The notes under the pieces are model-generated. The model saw nothing but the letters and a program-made list of their open reading frames with translations, had not been told where the DNA came from and did not search any database. Both the position numbers and the translations under genes were made by a program. A DNA stretch of 64,000 nucleotides from Schizochytrium sp. TIO01 (lineage: Eukaryota; Sar; Bigyra; Thraustochytrida; Thraustochytriidae), in contig SMSO01000036.1 of assembly GCA_004764695.1 (NCBI GenBank), positions 268,001 to 332,000 of the forward strand, in the 5' to 3' direction. This document shows, piece after piece, positions 36,134 through 46,917 of this stretch (positions are counted from its first letter, which is position 1; every line of letters begins with the position of its first letter).

Positions 36134-38932
36134 TTAATTTGAACCTTGCACATATCTTGCAATACCTGCCATATCTTTTGCAAGTCCATTAAGTGTTTGT
36201 ACATTTTGTGCATGTGAGCTACGCAGATTGGCGAGATAAGTATCCATCTGCATGAGCCAACCATCTTGATTTTTAGTAATGTTTGACAAAGAGGTTGAGA
36301 TGCTGTTTTTTGTTGTAAGTGATACTGTCGCTTGACGACGGCCCGCATTGCTATTATTGTGAAAGACAGAGGCTCCTCCCACAAATGATGAACTTGAATG
36401 AAGGTTATTGTTTTCTTCTTGAACCTGGAACTGCGCTTCGCGGTGGTCAACTTCTATCTGCGAGTACAAACGTATTTCATTTGGATTGAAAAAACGGGTT
36501 ATTTGTTCGTGAGCTACTTTTGAGCCTAAAACGCTTTGTAACATTTTCTGATCTAGAAAGTGAATCCTTGAATTTTCAACTCTTTGTCTCCAAATCTTCA
36601 GACGCAGGAGCACCATCTCTTTGCTAAGCCACCCCGGCTGTGGTCTCGCACAAAGAATCTCACACAAACGTTGACGTCCCTTCCGCTGTTCATCTGGGTT
36701 TCGATGAAATGCTTTCTGCAATGCACTGCGGACAGAGGTCTCGCGTTGTTTAGGATGAGATTTATGCTCCACCTGGTCACCCACCGAAAATAGTACATCC
36801 AGATCGCGTTGAAGAGCACGAGTTCGCCACGATTCCAATTCAACAGCATATGCAGAGTCTTTTACTCTGTACCATGCATGGTATATCATGGCAAGCAGTA
36901 CTGAAGCAAAAGTCCAGATAAAGATGAAAAAGAATGTAAAGTAGAATACAGGTGTGAACATGCTGGCATATACATTGGCATGTACAAGCATGTAATACGA
37001 TGTATCAATGCGCACAAGGTTAAGGAGTGTTGTCATCATCGACCATGCGATTGTGCGAAACCTTGCGCTTCCCGCTTGATAGAATAAGTACCCAGCTAAA
37101 GAGTAACCAACGTACATGACTGAGAAAATCACCACAAAAAAAAGCAGATCCCATCTCAGAACGTAAAGGGTTTCTGTAAAGAGCTTGAAGCGCCAGAACT
37201 GGAGCATATAGCGCATGAGTTTGAGACAACCCAGGAGAAATAACACCGCGAACACAGTTTGAATTCTTACATAGTCTTTGGCCCATAGCCCAATACTCTC
37301 AGTTATTGGAGGCTGCCCTCCACATGGTCGAAAACGGTAAAGCTTGCTAAATGTTGACGTCAAGGAGGTTGAATTACCGATGCAAACCCAAAAGGGATCC
37401 GACGCTTGAATTTCAAAAAGCGTTGGGTTACTCTCTTTCAGCGGATCAGAAATATAGTATGCATCGACGATCCAGGCAAGTGCAATTCCATAAAGAGCCA
37501 TTGTAATGAGCTCAACGATTACCCAGGGTGAACCATTGCGATACCAGTTCAGATTTCGTAAAAATCGAAGGAAGCATAAAACCATATACACAAAGGATAA
37601 ACTAGCAAAACAGACTTCAGCCAATGCCTCCCCTTGTAAAGTTTGAGAGGATGAGCCCTTTCCTGGCTGAGGAGCGATGTAATAATTAACAAATGTATTG
37701 AACGTACCTTCTGCACCACTTTCTAGAACGCACTCCACATAAGAGTAAAGGTTCGTATTTGCATTATAAAAAGTCATGGACAAAATCACTGCACGGGTAG
37801 CCGTATCTAAAAGCTGGTCCGTACTTTCTGCAGATCGTACTGGACCATTTCGTGTAAGATTAAAGACACCAGTGCGATACACTGCTAGACGATTAGCAGT
37901 TGAGTACCATGAGGATGTAGCCAGAGGTAAGGAAATTGCAAACCCATTGCCAGGATAGGTTGCAATCTCGCCCTTGATTGGTTCAGTCGATAAAACCTCG
38001 CTTTGCTCCCAAAAATATGCATATGTTTCTAAATTTGGATAGTAAGTTTGCGGTAACAGGGTTTCATTGGAGCTTGCGGCCGTGGTTTCGCCTAGCAGCG
38101 TGCTGGAGAAGAAGCCGTATCTCTCTAGGGAAGTTGCCTCAACTTCATTGGAAAAAGGGGGATATCGATTCAGGTTTTGAAATGCAGCTGCCGCACTCCC
38201 AGGCGTAGGAGTGAACGGGACGACTCGGACAGCTCGCAAGCGAGCACCCCCTAATAAAATCATATCCGTTTTGAGGGCAGATTTTGCCTTGTAATTATAG
38301 TTTTGACGAATCTCTTCTGCCAAGGTATCATTACCAAAGTACCAAAACGCCTCTTCTGATGTTTGCGTGATACCATTTTGGATAAATTGTGGGAACATGA
38401 TGCCCTGGCCTACAATCTGGGTGACCCAGTCCCAGTACTCAGTTTCGTCCGAGACTTGACCAAATCGAATACCTTTTAATGTTGAGGCTACTTCGCTATC
38501 CAAAAGTGGGTACCAAAATGGAGGTGGCATTTGAGAAGTAGTGTTAACAGGAAACCCGGTCCAGAATGAACGCCTTTCTATAGCATTTCGCAAATATTCG
38601 AGTGTCTGAAATCTTGCGATCATGTGTCCCTGCAAGATGAAGAATGGCACGATGATTAGGAAAAAGAATAAATGGAACCTTAATTCGCGCACTGCAAAAT
38701 CAATTTTATCTTCCCTCTTGGCACGTTCATGTAAGTCAGTCCATGCAATGAACCGCTTCTGAAAGTTATTGTCCTTGCTCACACTGGGGCTTGCTATTTG
38801 ATTTCTAGGGGCAGCAAAAGCTACCCCACCCCAACCTTCCCTTGTTGCAACATGAGGCAGCGATTGTGATGTGCTTGTTCTAGCATTGTCATCCTCTTGA
38901 TGCCGAGATTCTCGTCTTCGTGGCGACGGCAT
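36134..38932 (-). CDS. Polycystin-2-type (TRPP/PKD2) cation channel
   Basis: A 932-residue channel protein. S1 lies at about 84-101. A large luminal/extracellular polycystin (TOP) domain follows at about 105-430, with the family-type LLGGARLRAVRVVP segment (226-239) and several N-glycosylation sequons. S2 is at ~436-456, S3 ~470-493, S4 ~555-580, S5 ~594-619, the pore helix ~625-642 and S6 ~659-688. Order and spacing match PKD2 proteins, which form tetrameric cation channels, often in cilia or the ER. The cytosolic C-terminus (~690-932) is basic, then Ser/Asn-rich. I see no EF-hand and no clear long coiled coil. The selectivity-filter position reads NLVRIDT instead of the usual LGD, so ion selectivity may differ. 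A role in zoospore cilia or osmosensing is inference. The gene diverges from Arp10 at 39748. Confidence 0.88.
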   Translation of the reverse strand: MPSPRRRESRHQEDDNARTSTSQSLPHVATREGWGGVAFAAPRNQIASPSVSKDNNFQKRFIAWTDLHERAKREDKIDFAVRELRFHLFFFLIIVPFFILQGHMIARFQTLEYLRNAIERRSFWTGFPVNTTSQMPPPFWYPLLDSEVASTLKGIRFGQVSDETEYWDWVTQIVGQGIMFPQFIQNGITQTSEEAFWYFGNDTLAEEIRQNYNYKAKSALKTDMILLGGARLRAVRVVPFTPTPGSAAAAFQNLNRYPPFSNEVEATSLERYGFFSSTLLGETTAASSNETLLPQTYYPNLETYAYFWEQSEVLSTEPIKGEIATYPGNGFAISLPLATSSWYSTANRLAVYRTGVFNLTRNGPVRSAESTDQLLDTATRAVILSMTFYNANTNLYSYVECVLESGAEGTFNTFVNYYIAPQPGKGSSSQTLQGEALAEVCFASLSFVYMVLCFLRFLRNLNWYRNGSPWVIVELITMALYGIALAWIVDAYYISDPLKESNPTLFEIQASDPFWVCIGNSTSLTSTFSKLYRFRPCGGQPPITESIGLWAKDYVRIQTVFAVLFLLGCLKLMRYMLQFWRFKLFTETLYVLRWDLLFFVVIFSVMYVGYSLAGYLFYQAGSARFRTIAWSMMTTLLNLVRIDTSYYMLVHANVYASMFTPVFYFTFFFIFIWTFASVLLAMIYHAWYRVKDSAYAVELESWRTRALQRDLDVLFSVGDQVEHKSHPKQRETSVRSALQKAFHRNPDEQRKGRQRLCEILCARPQPGWLSKEMVLLRLKIWRQRVENSRIHFLDQKMLQSVLGSKVAHEQITRFFNPNEIRLYSQIEVDHREAQFQVQEENNNLHSSSSFVGGASVFHNNSNAGRRQATVSLTTKNSISTSLSNITKNQDGWLMQMDTYLANLRSSHAQNVQTLNGLAKDMAGIARYVQGSN

Positions 38933-39747
38933 GCTTCAACCTTTAGTGAGTTCTTTTAGATAATTCAAGCTACAACGTATCTAGAACAGCATGGACCAAA
39001 CCAGAAGGTGCCAACCCCCCCCAAAAAAACAGGAAGCACCGCGTCGTTTCTGAATCAACAAAATAGACCTCAACAATCGTTCCGCATAAACGCACTGCCA
39101 GATGAGCTCTCTTGTTCCACGTTCATATGTATCAGCTGTCCTCTTCAATATCCTCCTTCCTTCCAGTCGTCGTCGTTGTCTTCTGTTGTCCTCGTCGTCA
39201 AGAGCCTAGTTTGAAGTTGAGCAACCAAGTTTCTTTAACAAAGTTATCCGTACGTATTCCACCCCTCTTAGTTCCGCTTGCGCGAGTCTCCGCAGGTTCC
39301 CTTCGCGTCGGCGGTGCTTCTCCACAAGCGCCTCCACGAGCGAAGCCCTGATCTGATAAATTCGAGTTTTACCCACGAATCGCTCTTGATCTGAGTTTCC
39401 GTACATTTTGTCTATTATAATACTCTACTGTAGTATCCCATGTTCTGCAAGTCAACTAAATGAGTACTACAATCGTTTATTTTATTTTCATTCTATTTAC
39501 ACGATCTAAATAGTCAATGTAGATCGAGTGAAGATAAGAAATTCTAACTTGAAAACATGATGTCCTTTCTACCTAGCACTTCAGTAGAGCAATCCATCAA
39601 TTCAATTAATTGTAAAGAAACAAGTCCTCGATCAAAACCCATCGCCAATCCCTGCTACAGACCCATTGCAAGGCCTGGTTAGACTTAGTGCGCTACCAAG
39701 GTCCGCTAAGTGGCCAGCTACCTTCGTGCCACCTTCTTGCCGCTGCC
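38933..39747. other. Divergent intergenic region (PKD2-like / Arp10)
   Basis: About 815 bp holding the promoters of two divergent genes. Short frames on both strands (39008-39406) lack domains. An AT-rich patch lies at 39410-39620. No specific site was recognised. Confidence 0.45.
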
Positions 39748-41049
39748 ATGTCTTCAAGCTCCACAGATGAGCTATCATCCGCCCCGACGTCAGTCTCAGT
39801 GCCGCCGTTGACACCGTCGCAGCAAGGTACACCGTCTCGAGCGCCTCGGGTGCGAACAAATGCGACCCGCGTTCGCTATGGCGGTACTCCTATCTCTCAG
39901 CGTCACTATTCTGCTCTTGGTAGATCTGAGAAGAGCGCTGTTATTGTGGATATTGGTGAATCCACGATCCAATGCGGTTTTGCCAAAGAAGTGAAACCAC
40001 GTGTGGAAATCCCCACTCCGGATGTGCTTTCCAAGCTGCTCTCTGGAGGCAAGTACTCTCGAAGCGTAATTTCTGCACAGACTCTTGCATCTGTACCAGA
40101 TGCTGATGAGGACATCGAAAGTTCTGCATTTAGTACCAGAGTTTTAGTTCAGGAGCTTTGGCTTGATGCTCTGCTAGAGCTCTTTCAGGAGGTCTACTTT
40201 GTGCATCTGCAAACCAAACCTCGCGAACGACGTGTTCATTTGGCGGTTCGCCATTATGCTCCGAGCGCAATGTTGTCAGCTGCAGCGGAGGCAGTTTTAG
40301 GTTATTTTCATGCACCGTCAATTTACATCTCATCATGTAGCGGCCTTGCGCTATTTCCAACGGCTCGTCGGACAGGTCTAGTGGTGGATATAGGTGCTTC
40401 TGAGGCTCGATGCGTTGCTATTGTAGACAATGCATGCATTGATCGCTCATTTCGTGCTTGTGGTCTCGAAGGGGCTTCGCTCGAGGCGCTTCTGGAGGAT
40501 AATGGGTGCTCCGATGACTCGATCGCTCAGACAGCGCTAGAGGCGCTTTTGGCGTCCCCAAGGCAAGCGCGCGTGTCCATTATGCAGAATGTCTGTACAT
40601 GCGGCGGTGGCAGTCGTAAAGTTCTTGATATAAATGCTCGATTAGTGGAAAGCATGCAAAAGATAGCTACACAAAATCCTCGTTATGAAGATCTTCGTGA
40701 AGTTGTCCAACAACATGGCGGCACCTCCCATGCGGGACTTCCACCGCACCTAATGGCTTGGATCGGCGCAAGCGTAGCGTCTTCTTTGGATTCCTTTTTT
40801 GCGCGATCAGTGACGCTTCCCATGCTTCGTGAGAAGCCATTTATATTTGATTCAAGTCATCTTGACTGGTCCCCCACACTTCTTCGCAAACCTCAAGGTG
40901 CACTCATTTCAGACTCTGCGAGCACTACAAGCGCAGATGCGGTGAATACTCCAACAGATCATCAAGCAGAAACTAATCTCGAGGATGAAGCCGCGAACAT
41001 TGTTCGATACACAATACCAGCTCCGGAGCGGTCACCATTTGAAACCTAA
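39748..41049 (+). CDS. Actin-related protein 10 (dynactin pointed-end subunit)
   Basis: A 433-residue protein from the ATG at 39748; the frame is open a further 20 codons upstream but has no other ATG. Residues 1-60 are a Ser/Thr/Pro-rich extension. The actin fold begins at SAVIVDIGESTIQCGFA (63-79, phosphate loop 1); a second phosphate loop, GLVVDIGASEARCVAI, is at 210-225. EVYFVHLQTKPRERRV (148-163) matches the distinctive YFxHLxxxPRxRRV of human ACTR10 (Arp11) rather than conventional actin. MAWIGAS near the C-terminus corresponds to the actin WIGGS segment. Arp10 caps the pointed end of the Arp1 filament in dynactin, which links dynein to cargo. The tail after ~385 is acidic and divergent. 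Confidence 0.85.
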   Translation: MSSSSTDELSSAPTSVSVPPLTPSQQGTPSRAPRVRTNATRVRYGGTPISQRHYSALGRSEKSAVIVDIGESTIQCGFAKEVKPRVEIPTPDVLSKLLSGGKYSRSVISAQTLASVPDADEDIESSAFSTRVLVQELWLDALLELFQEVYFVHLQTKPRERRVHLAVRHYAPSAMLSAAAEAVLGYFHAPSIYISSCSGLALFPTARRTGLVVDIGASEARCVAIVDNACIDRSFRACGLEGASLEALLEDNGCSDDSIAQTALEALLASPRQARVSIMQNVCTCGGGSRKVLDINARLVESMQKIATQNPRYEDLREVVQQHGGTSHAGLPPHLMAWIGASVASSLDSFFARSVTLPMLREKPFIFDSSHLDWSPTLLRKPQGALISDSASTTSADAVNTPTDHQAETNLEDEAANIVRYTIPAPERSPFET

Positions 41050-41710
41050 TTAATCTGATGATTTCTTATTGGCTGTATAACGTTCAACTTTAAAAGTCGA
41101 TATACACTACAGCTGGATAGCGCACCAACCAAACCTAGTTAGACATTGTTTGTACATTTATTCAAAGATTATTCACGAAAAATTCATCTTGGTTTTGCAC
41201 AAAAGATCTCAAAAGAATTTCGCCAACGCTTTCTTTTCTTCTGGCAGAAGCTATGAGCAAGAATCAACTGCACGTAGTCAGAAGAGGAGGGATGATATTG
41301 GCCTTAAGTTCATAGTTTACAAAATTTACAGATCTCATAAAAAATGCATAGCTCAACAAAGACATGGACTATTGTTTGCACGACAATACACAAGAACGTT
41401 GTCAACGAAAGATTTGCTAGAATAAGCATTGCAACATTATTTTATTATATATAGTATGTTGAATGGCAGGCCTACTTACTTATACACATCAAAGAGGGAA
41501 GAGTGCTGGCAAATGTTGCATGGATATATGGAGAAACAGCTGCTTCCCATGGAGAACGATGAAGAAAAAAGGGGGTAGAAGATACAACCCACGCCAATGG
41601 GCTGATCCATATGGGAAAGTACAAATCAACAGGTTGAATGTGTGAATGAAGAACAAAAGAAAGAAGGGAGGGGGAAATATGTGTGTGGACGGGGGAAGAG
41701 AGAAAAAAAT
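41050..41710. other. Convergent intergenic region
   Basis: The 3' flanks of Arp10 and the UBL/TM gene. Small plus frames at 41150-41645 show no domain and read like AT-rich chance frames. Nothing else is recognised. Confidence 0.5.
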
Positions 41711-42880
41711 TTACACGACTTGGGCGGCACGGGGAATCTCGGTCGCCTCGACTGCGGACTCGTTATTTCTGTTAGCATTGCTGTTGCTATTGCCGCTTCC
41801 ACTAGCATCGGCATCAGAAGGCTCGATGGGCTGTGCCTCAGGAGGAGACAAAATGATAGCACGCTGTACCAATAGCTTGTGGTATCGGAATGCGATGCTG
41901 AGCATGGCGAGCCAGAGCATAGGGTGCACGATAAGCATGGCGCCAACGATGGAGCGCGTAGTCTCCTCGTCATCCTCCTCTGAGGCACGAGAGCCATACC
42001 TGTGATGTGCCGGTACATGGATAATCTCATGGCGGAAGAGAGCACCGATCCACATGAAGAGGTTAATGAAGTGAACGACAGCAAGGGTAGCAAGCTCACG
42101 TGCGAACTTCCGGCTAATCCGAGGGCTGTCGCGCACCGCTGCCTGAATACCAACAAACGATACAATGATACCAAGCACGTTCTCTAGAGTATCTACAAGC
42201 GTAAGCGGAAGGTCTGACTTAACCTGCCTAAACTCGCCCTGCTGTTCCTGGTATTCATCTGCATCGTCAGGGTGAAGCCAGATAGAGATGGCGGCCATAA
42301 AGGTCATGAAGTAGTAAAACAACATGAGCATGGCCATGACTCGCACGCGATATTTCCAGATGCTGAGTTCGTATTCTTCTTCAAATGTGAAATTTGGCTG
42401 GTGCTCGAATCGGGCGCCGGGCAGTTCTCCTCTTGCAACCAGCATCTCCTGAATGTGCACTGGGATGTGCATTTCATCAAGACCTCCGTCATGTTGCCGA
42501 GAGTGTTGCGAGTCTCCTGCACCCTGGTCCACTTCGCACGCAGCTGCAGGTTTTGGCACAAGATGTACAAAATTTCCATCCTTGACGTTGGAATCTTTAA
42601 GCGTTTTCTCGTCGCTGAGGAGTCTTCCCAGGCAGATCAGTCTTTGTCTTTGGGGCGGCAGGCCGGTCATGCCCTCCAGGACACGCTTCAGGCCAAGCAC
42701 GGTTTCTGACTCTGATATTTTCACATCATGCGTCTTCTCATCCGACGACTTCACCTTCACTGTGATGGCATCTGCTGCGTTGCTGCTCGACGTGACCTCA
42801 TCGGCGGCAACAACTTTGCCCGCTTCGTCCGCATCATCGTCCACATCCACCACCTTCTCGTACGAGACCCGCCTTGACAT
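41711..42880 (-). CDS. Ubiquitin-like-domain protein with four transmembrane helices
   Basis: A 389-residue protein from the ATG at 42880. The frame is open upstream but the extension is a very basic Arg/Glu/Lys repeat without an ATG in good position, so I excluded it. Residues 39-110 form a ubiquitin-like domain (TVKVKSSDEKTHDVKIS, LKRVLEGMTGLPPQRQRLICLGRLLSDEKTL, VHLVPK). A ~70-residue linker leads to four hydrophobic helices at ~181-203, 231-250, 263-283 and 311-333. The tail is Asn/Ser-rich and acidic. There is no C-terminal Gly-Gly, so it is not a conjugated modifier. UBL-plus-TM proteins such as TMUB1/2 and HERP act in ER-associated degradation by recruiting proteasome or ligase components; a similar ER role is plausible but not proven. 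Confidence 0.75.
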   Translation of the reverse strand: MSRRVSYEKVVDVDDDADEAGKVVAADEVTSSSNAADAITVKVKSSDEKTHDVKISESETVLGLKRVLEGMTGLPPQRQRLICLGRLLSDEKTLKDSNVKDGNFVHLVPKPAAACEVDQGAGDSQHSRQHDGGLDEMHIPVHIQEMLVARGELPGARFEHQPNFTFEEEYELSIWKYRVRVMAMLMLFYYFMTFMAAISIWLHPDDADEYQEQQGEFRQVKSDLPLTLVDTLENVLGIIVSFVGIQAAVRDSPRISRKFARELATLAVVHFINLFMWIGALFRHEIIHVPAHHRYGSRASEEDDEETTRSIVGAMLIVHPMLWLAMLSIAFRYHKLLVQRAIILSPPEAQPIEPSDADASGSGNSNSNANRNNESAVEATEIPRAAQVV

Positions 42881-43149
42881 CGCGACGCCCTTCTTCTTCC
42901 CTCTTATCCTCCTCTCGATCCTCTCCGCGCGGGAACCCCTCGAGCTCCAACGCGTGCGACCGCGAGACGCACGTCTAAGGCCCTCGCGTTTCGGTTCTGA
43001 TTCCCTCTCTCTCTCCCACTCTCTCTTTCCTTCCTTCTTTCTCTTCTTCTTGAGCCTTTGCACCTTCTGAGTCGCACTCCTACCCTCTTCCTTAGCACTC
43101 CCTACCCACCCCTACTCTCTAGCACTGCTTACACTACCACTATCAACAT

Positions 43150-43266
43150 CATTCTTTCATTCATTCTTTCATTCTTTCATTCTTTCATTCATTCTTTCAT
43201 TCTTTCATTCATTCTTTCATTCATTCTTTCATTCTTTCATTCATTCATTCATTCTTTCATTCATTC
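43150..43266. repeat. Mixed (CATT/CTTT)n tetranucleotide array
   Basis: About 117 bp of irregularly alternating ATTC and TTTC units just upstream of the UBL gene's 5' side. Frames across it are repeat artefacts. Confidence 0.95.
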
Positions 43267-45975
43267 GGTAATCAGCACTAGGCACCAATAGCCGCTTCCC
43301 TAGTGCGTAGAAAACTTTCAAAACGCTTTTTAGTTAACTGAGAATTAAAACATAGGCATCATTTTAGGATATCATGCCTAGAGCCTGGGTAGTGCTGTTT
43401 AGGCGACTCCAAAGACCATCATGGACTCCCTGACTTTAAAAGGAAAGAAAAAGGAAACGAAAGAAGGAGGTCTTTGCATATGTACTACTTCAATTAATCG
43501 TTTGTTTTCAACAGTCTTTATCGAGATTGAGGATAGTTATGATAAGTGCCTACTACGTTAGTGCTATTCGGCAAAAGGAGAAGAACACCAATAGTTATGA
43601 TATTTCATTTTAATTAAAACGAACTACTAATTTGAGTTGGAAAGGAACAGAAAGAAAGCGGAAAGCTTTCAGGCTCAAGGACCATCTTCTCAAGAACCTC
43701 CCTTTTGGCCTCTTCGCTCACGCTTCCAACGTGGAGGAGCGCGAGGTTCCAAGGACTTATTTGTGAAGCAGCAATCGAAACACTCACTCCGCTTCTTCAT
43801 TCGCTCACCCGTCCATTCCTTCACTTGTTCGTTGGTGCAGATCCAGTCCGCAATGTCGCGCGAAAGGTCCTTTCTTCGAGTTCTGGTTCATCGAAGACCA
43901 TCCTTCGTTCGGAATTTCTTTTAATGAGCTAAGAATAAAGCATCCACTCTTACTGGCGTGCCTATCAGGTACTAGCGCTACGTCGAGCTACTCCGTTCCG
44001 TTCAATTATGCCAAAGAACATGTTCTACTGTTTATCGTACGATATAGATGAGCGGCCACACACCTCTGCGCCCGTATGCAGTGTAATGCTAATACGGGTT
44101 TAATAAGGGCTTAGCGCGGACCCTCCGTGTAAAACTCATGTTAGTCCTTCAAGAACACCATGGAACACTTGAGGTCTCTCCTAGGAGTTAGATGGCGTTA
44201 GCTACGACTTTGCGGTTTTGGCTTTGATACGAGTCTAGTGGATTGAATCAATTGCATCAATTAATCAATTGCATCAGTCAATTGACTCAATTAACTGAGC
44301 GATTGAACGAAAGAACCAATCGATCGATCATTCATCGCAATGGTGCTTCTTCTTTCTCCTTCTTCCCTTCTTTGCTGCCTTGTGGACCTCGATGATCACT
44401 TCTCTCGCGCCCTTCCTTCGACATCCCTCTCTTATCACGGAGACCGAAGAAAGAATCTTTCACAAAGCTTTAGTTTTCATTGTCCCTTCTACATTAAAAC
44501 TTATGTGGACAGGCGCCTGTAGAACCTAGTTATCAGTTACCCTACAACCAATGAAAAGCTTCTATTTTCATTACATCTCTATTTCTTCTTTTCTGTTCTA
44601 AAGTCACTGTATGAGAGTGGTTTTCACCCCAAAAACAACGAAAAAATTAAAAAAAAAAGTAAAAGTAAAAAGGCCAAAACTAGAACTACGATCGTCGATG
44701 ATCCCTCTTTTCTCTCTCAGTATTCTGCCTTCAGAATCTACCTCCACGCAAGCACCGTGCCAAAGGCATGCTGGTAAGTATGTAGCTACCATTGTGTAAT
44801 GAATAAATACACAGGCTCCTTCTGATAACACGGTTTTGCTTGAGATCTCGTGCCTAAATAACTATAATGCGGGCGCATTATTATAAGCTTAGGCGTAGGT
44901 ACTATGGTGGTGCCCCTAGCACCTGCCTAACACTTGCTAACTAGACGCCGTATCAGTTTCGCAGCGCACTGTGGGTAGGCGCGACACATGAGTATCCCAT
45001 AGGACCTTCCTACGCGCCCTCCTATGTGCTATCCTACCACTGGACACAGGAGTGCTAAATCTAAGTGTCTGTTTCTATCGCTATATCTGTATTGATGAAG
45101 CTTCTGGTGTTTAGTTTCCCCATGAAAGCTCGATCAACTCGACATCAACTAAAGAGCGGTGAGTTTATTTATTTATTTAAGCCAAAGCACTCGCTAGCCA
45201 CCAAGAGCAGGCTAGTTATTAGGTACATCTCGAGGGGACCTTACTTACTGCTGCCACCTTCAAGTTGTGTTTACTTTTTTCTAACTCTTTTGTGCCATCA
45301 ATTGCAATTTTTTACCTTTCTCCTTCAACGTAGTAGCGAAAAATAAATATATATCTAAAGTAATCGTCATCAAGCTGACCTCATCAGGAACAGCCGCCTC
45401 CCTCATTGCCAGGCTTGATTCATTGATGGCTTTATGAATATGCAAAGCTCTCGATTGCATAATCACCGAAGGGAACTGCCGCTCCCACTCCAACTTTCCC
45501 CTCAGCGACGCAGGCCACCACGCGTCGCTAGCTAGCTGCTAGCAGTTCCTACCCATCGACCTTCCTGATTTAACTAATTAATTATCTGTGTAGTTTATCT
45601 CAGACACGAGACTTTCTTCCTCTGTGGCGCCTCTGGCCTTCTTCCCTGTGCCTTTCAAGGAGATCTCTGCTTTCTTCTTATCCATCGCCCTTCAAGTTCG
45701 CTCAAATTGACTCATTCATCGATCGTTGTGACTCTCTTTCACTCCTCATTCCTTCATGCCTTCGTTTTTACAAAAAATGACAACTTTTATTTAATTTTAT
45801 TTATTTATTTATTTTAAAAACTAAAACTAAAATTTAATGATTTATTCTAATTTATTCTGATTTATACAGAAAGTAAAGAGTAGTAACAGTGCCTAACATA
45901 ACTCAGTAGAACACCCAGGAAAGAAGAACGCGAGAAGAACGCAAGAAGAACCCGAACAAGAACGAGAGACAAGAG

Positions 45976-45995
45976 AAGACAAGACAAGACAAGAC
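45976..45995. repeat. (AAGAC)4 pentanucleotide repeat
   Basis: Four AAGAC units, preceded by several AGAAGAACG-like degenerate units from about 45920. Confidence 0.8.
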
Positions 45996-46010
45996 AATTC
46001 TGCGGCTCGA

Positions 46011-46436
46011 TCAATCCCGAATGTGCAAGAACAAGCTCCCTAGGCAGGCATTCGCTGGCCTGACAGTGACAAGTTCCTCGGCCATGGGGGCCACGCTGGA
46101 GATGAAACCGCGGGCTACAAGATTTTGCTCGCTCGGAACTTCGGCGCCACGGCTCGGTCTCACTTCTGGAGGCGTGGGCTCCGGCTCTCCATAGATTGGT
46201 TCTTTTGTTCTTGTGTAGGCCTCAACGTCGGATAGGAACCGAGGTGGTTCGCGAAGTTCTTTGGGCTCTTCAGGAGGCCATGCGCTCCTGCAGAGACCCC
46301 GGAGCTGCGCCTCCATAGGTCTGGACGCGCAGGCGTGGTGGTCTTCAAGCTCGAGCTCAAGCTCCAGTTCGCTTGCGATTCTGATGGGACGTCCTAAAGG
46401 AGAAGATGCTTGGCCATAGGGCGTGAATGCACCTGC
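46011..46436 (-). other. Orphan coding-like island, possible exon or gene relic
   Basis: An open minus-strand frame of ~141 codons ending in TGA at 46011. It begins right after an in-frame stop at 46437-46439, next to a TAAGCAG that could act as a splice acceptor. The only ATG in the frame is at 46316, giving 101 residues. The translation is protein-like and unlike the AT-rich surroundings: an (Glu-Leu)4 stretch, then a Pro/Glu/Arg-rich part with EAYTRTKEPIYGEPEPTPPEV. There is no domain I can name. It could be the last exon of a spliced gene, a degraded gene, or a GC-rich chance frame. Confidence 0.25.
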
Positions 46437-46884
46437 TTACAGTACAGCAGCAGATTGACGTGAGCGAGTTATAGAGATCGGGGGTCCTTCGTGGGAAGCT
46501 TTAAGTTTGTATATTTGCAAATATACTCGGATTGGAAGGTCGCGGCCCGACATTCTACACCCCAAAGCCGGTGTGGCTCTGGCAAGGAATCGCCTCGAAC
46601 CCTAGGCTGTTGCTCAACAGTTCCCTCTCAGCACCTACTACTGACACGCATAAAAGAGTGCACCATTGGTTGTAGGGGCTTTTTGGAGTTTTTTGATGTG
46701 TACTTTTACTACTAAACCTCATATTGTTGTTGCACTAGCAGGCAAGTTCTCCACGCCAATCGCTGGGAAATGAAAAAGATGTTGTAGGATTTATGCTTAC
46801 TCCATGAACTGGGCTCATAACTTGTTATCGTTTCTTCTCTTTAAAAGAAATAAAATACTATACCTCCCTATGTATTGCTGAGAG

Positions 46885-46917
46885 GAAGAAGAAGAAGAAG
46901 AAGAAGAAGAAGAAGAA
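46885..46917. repeat. (GAA)11 trinucleotide repeat
   Basis: Eleven perfect GAA units in non-coding DNA. Confidence 0.9.

Noticed and set aside
41626-42174. 182-codon minus-strand frame overlapping the UBL/TM gene
   Set aside because: Another frame of the same strand carries the UBL and TM helices; this one is a shadow.
42881-43063. 61-residue extension of the UBL/TM protein
   Set aside because: It is a Lys/Arg/Glu low-complexity stretch from a CT-rich tract, while the ATG at 42880 has a suitable context and precedes the ordered part.
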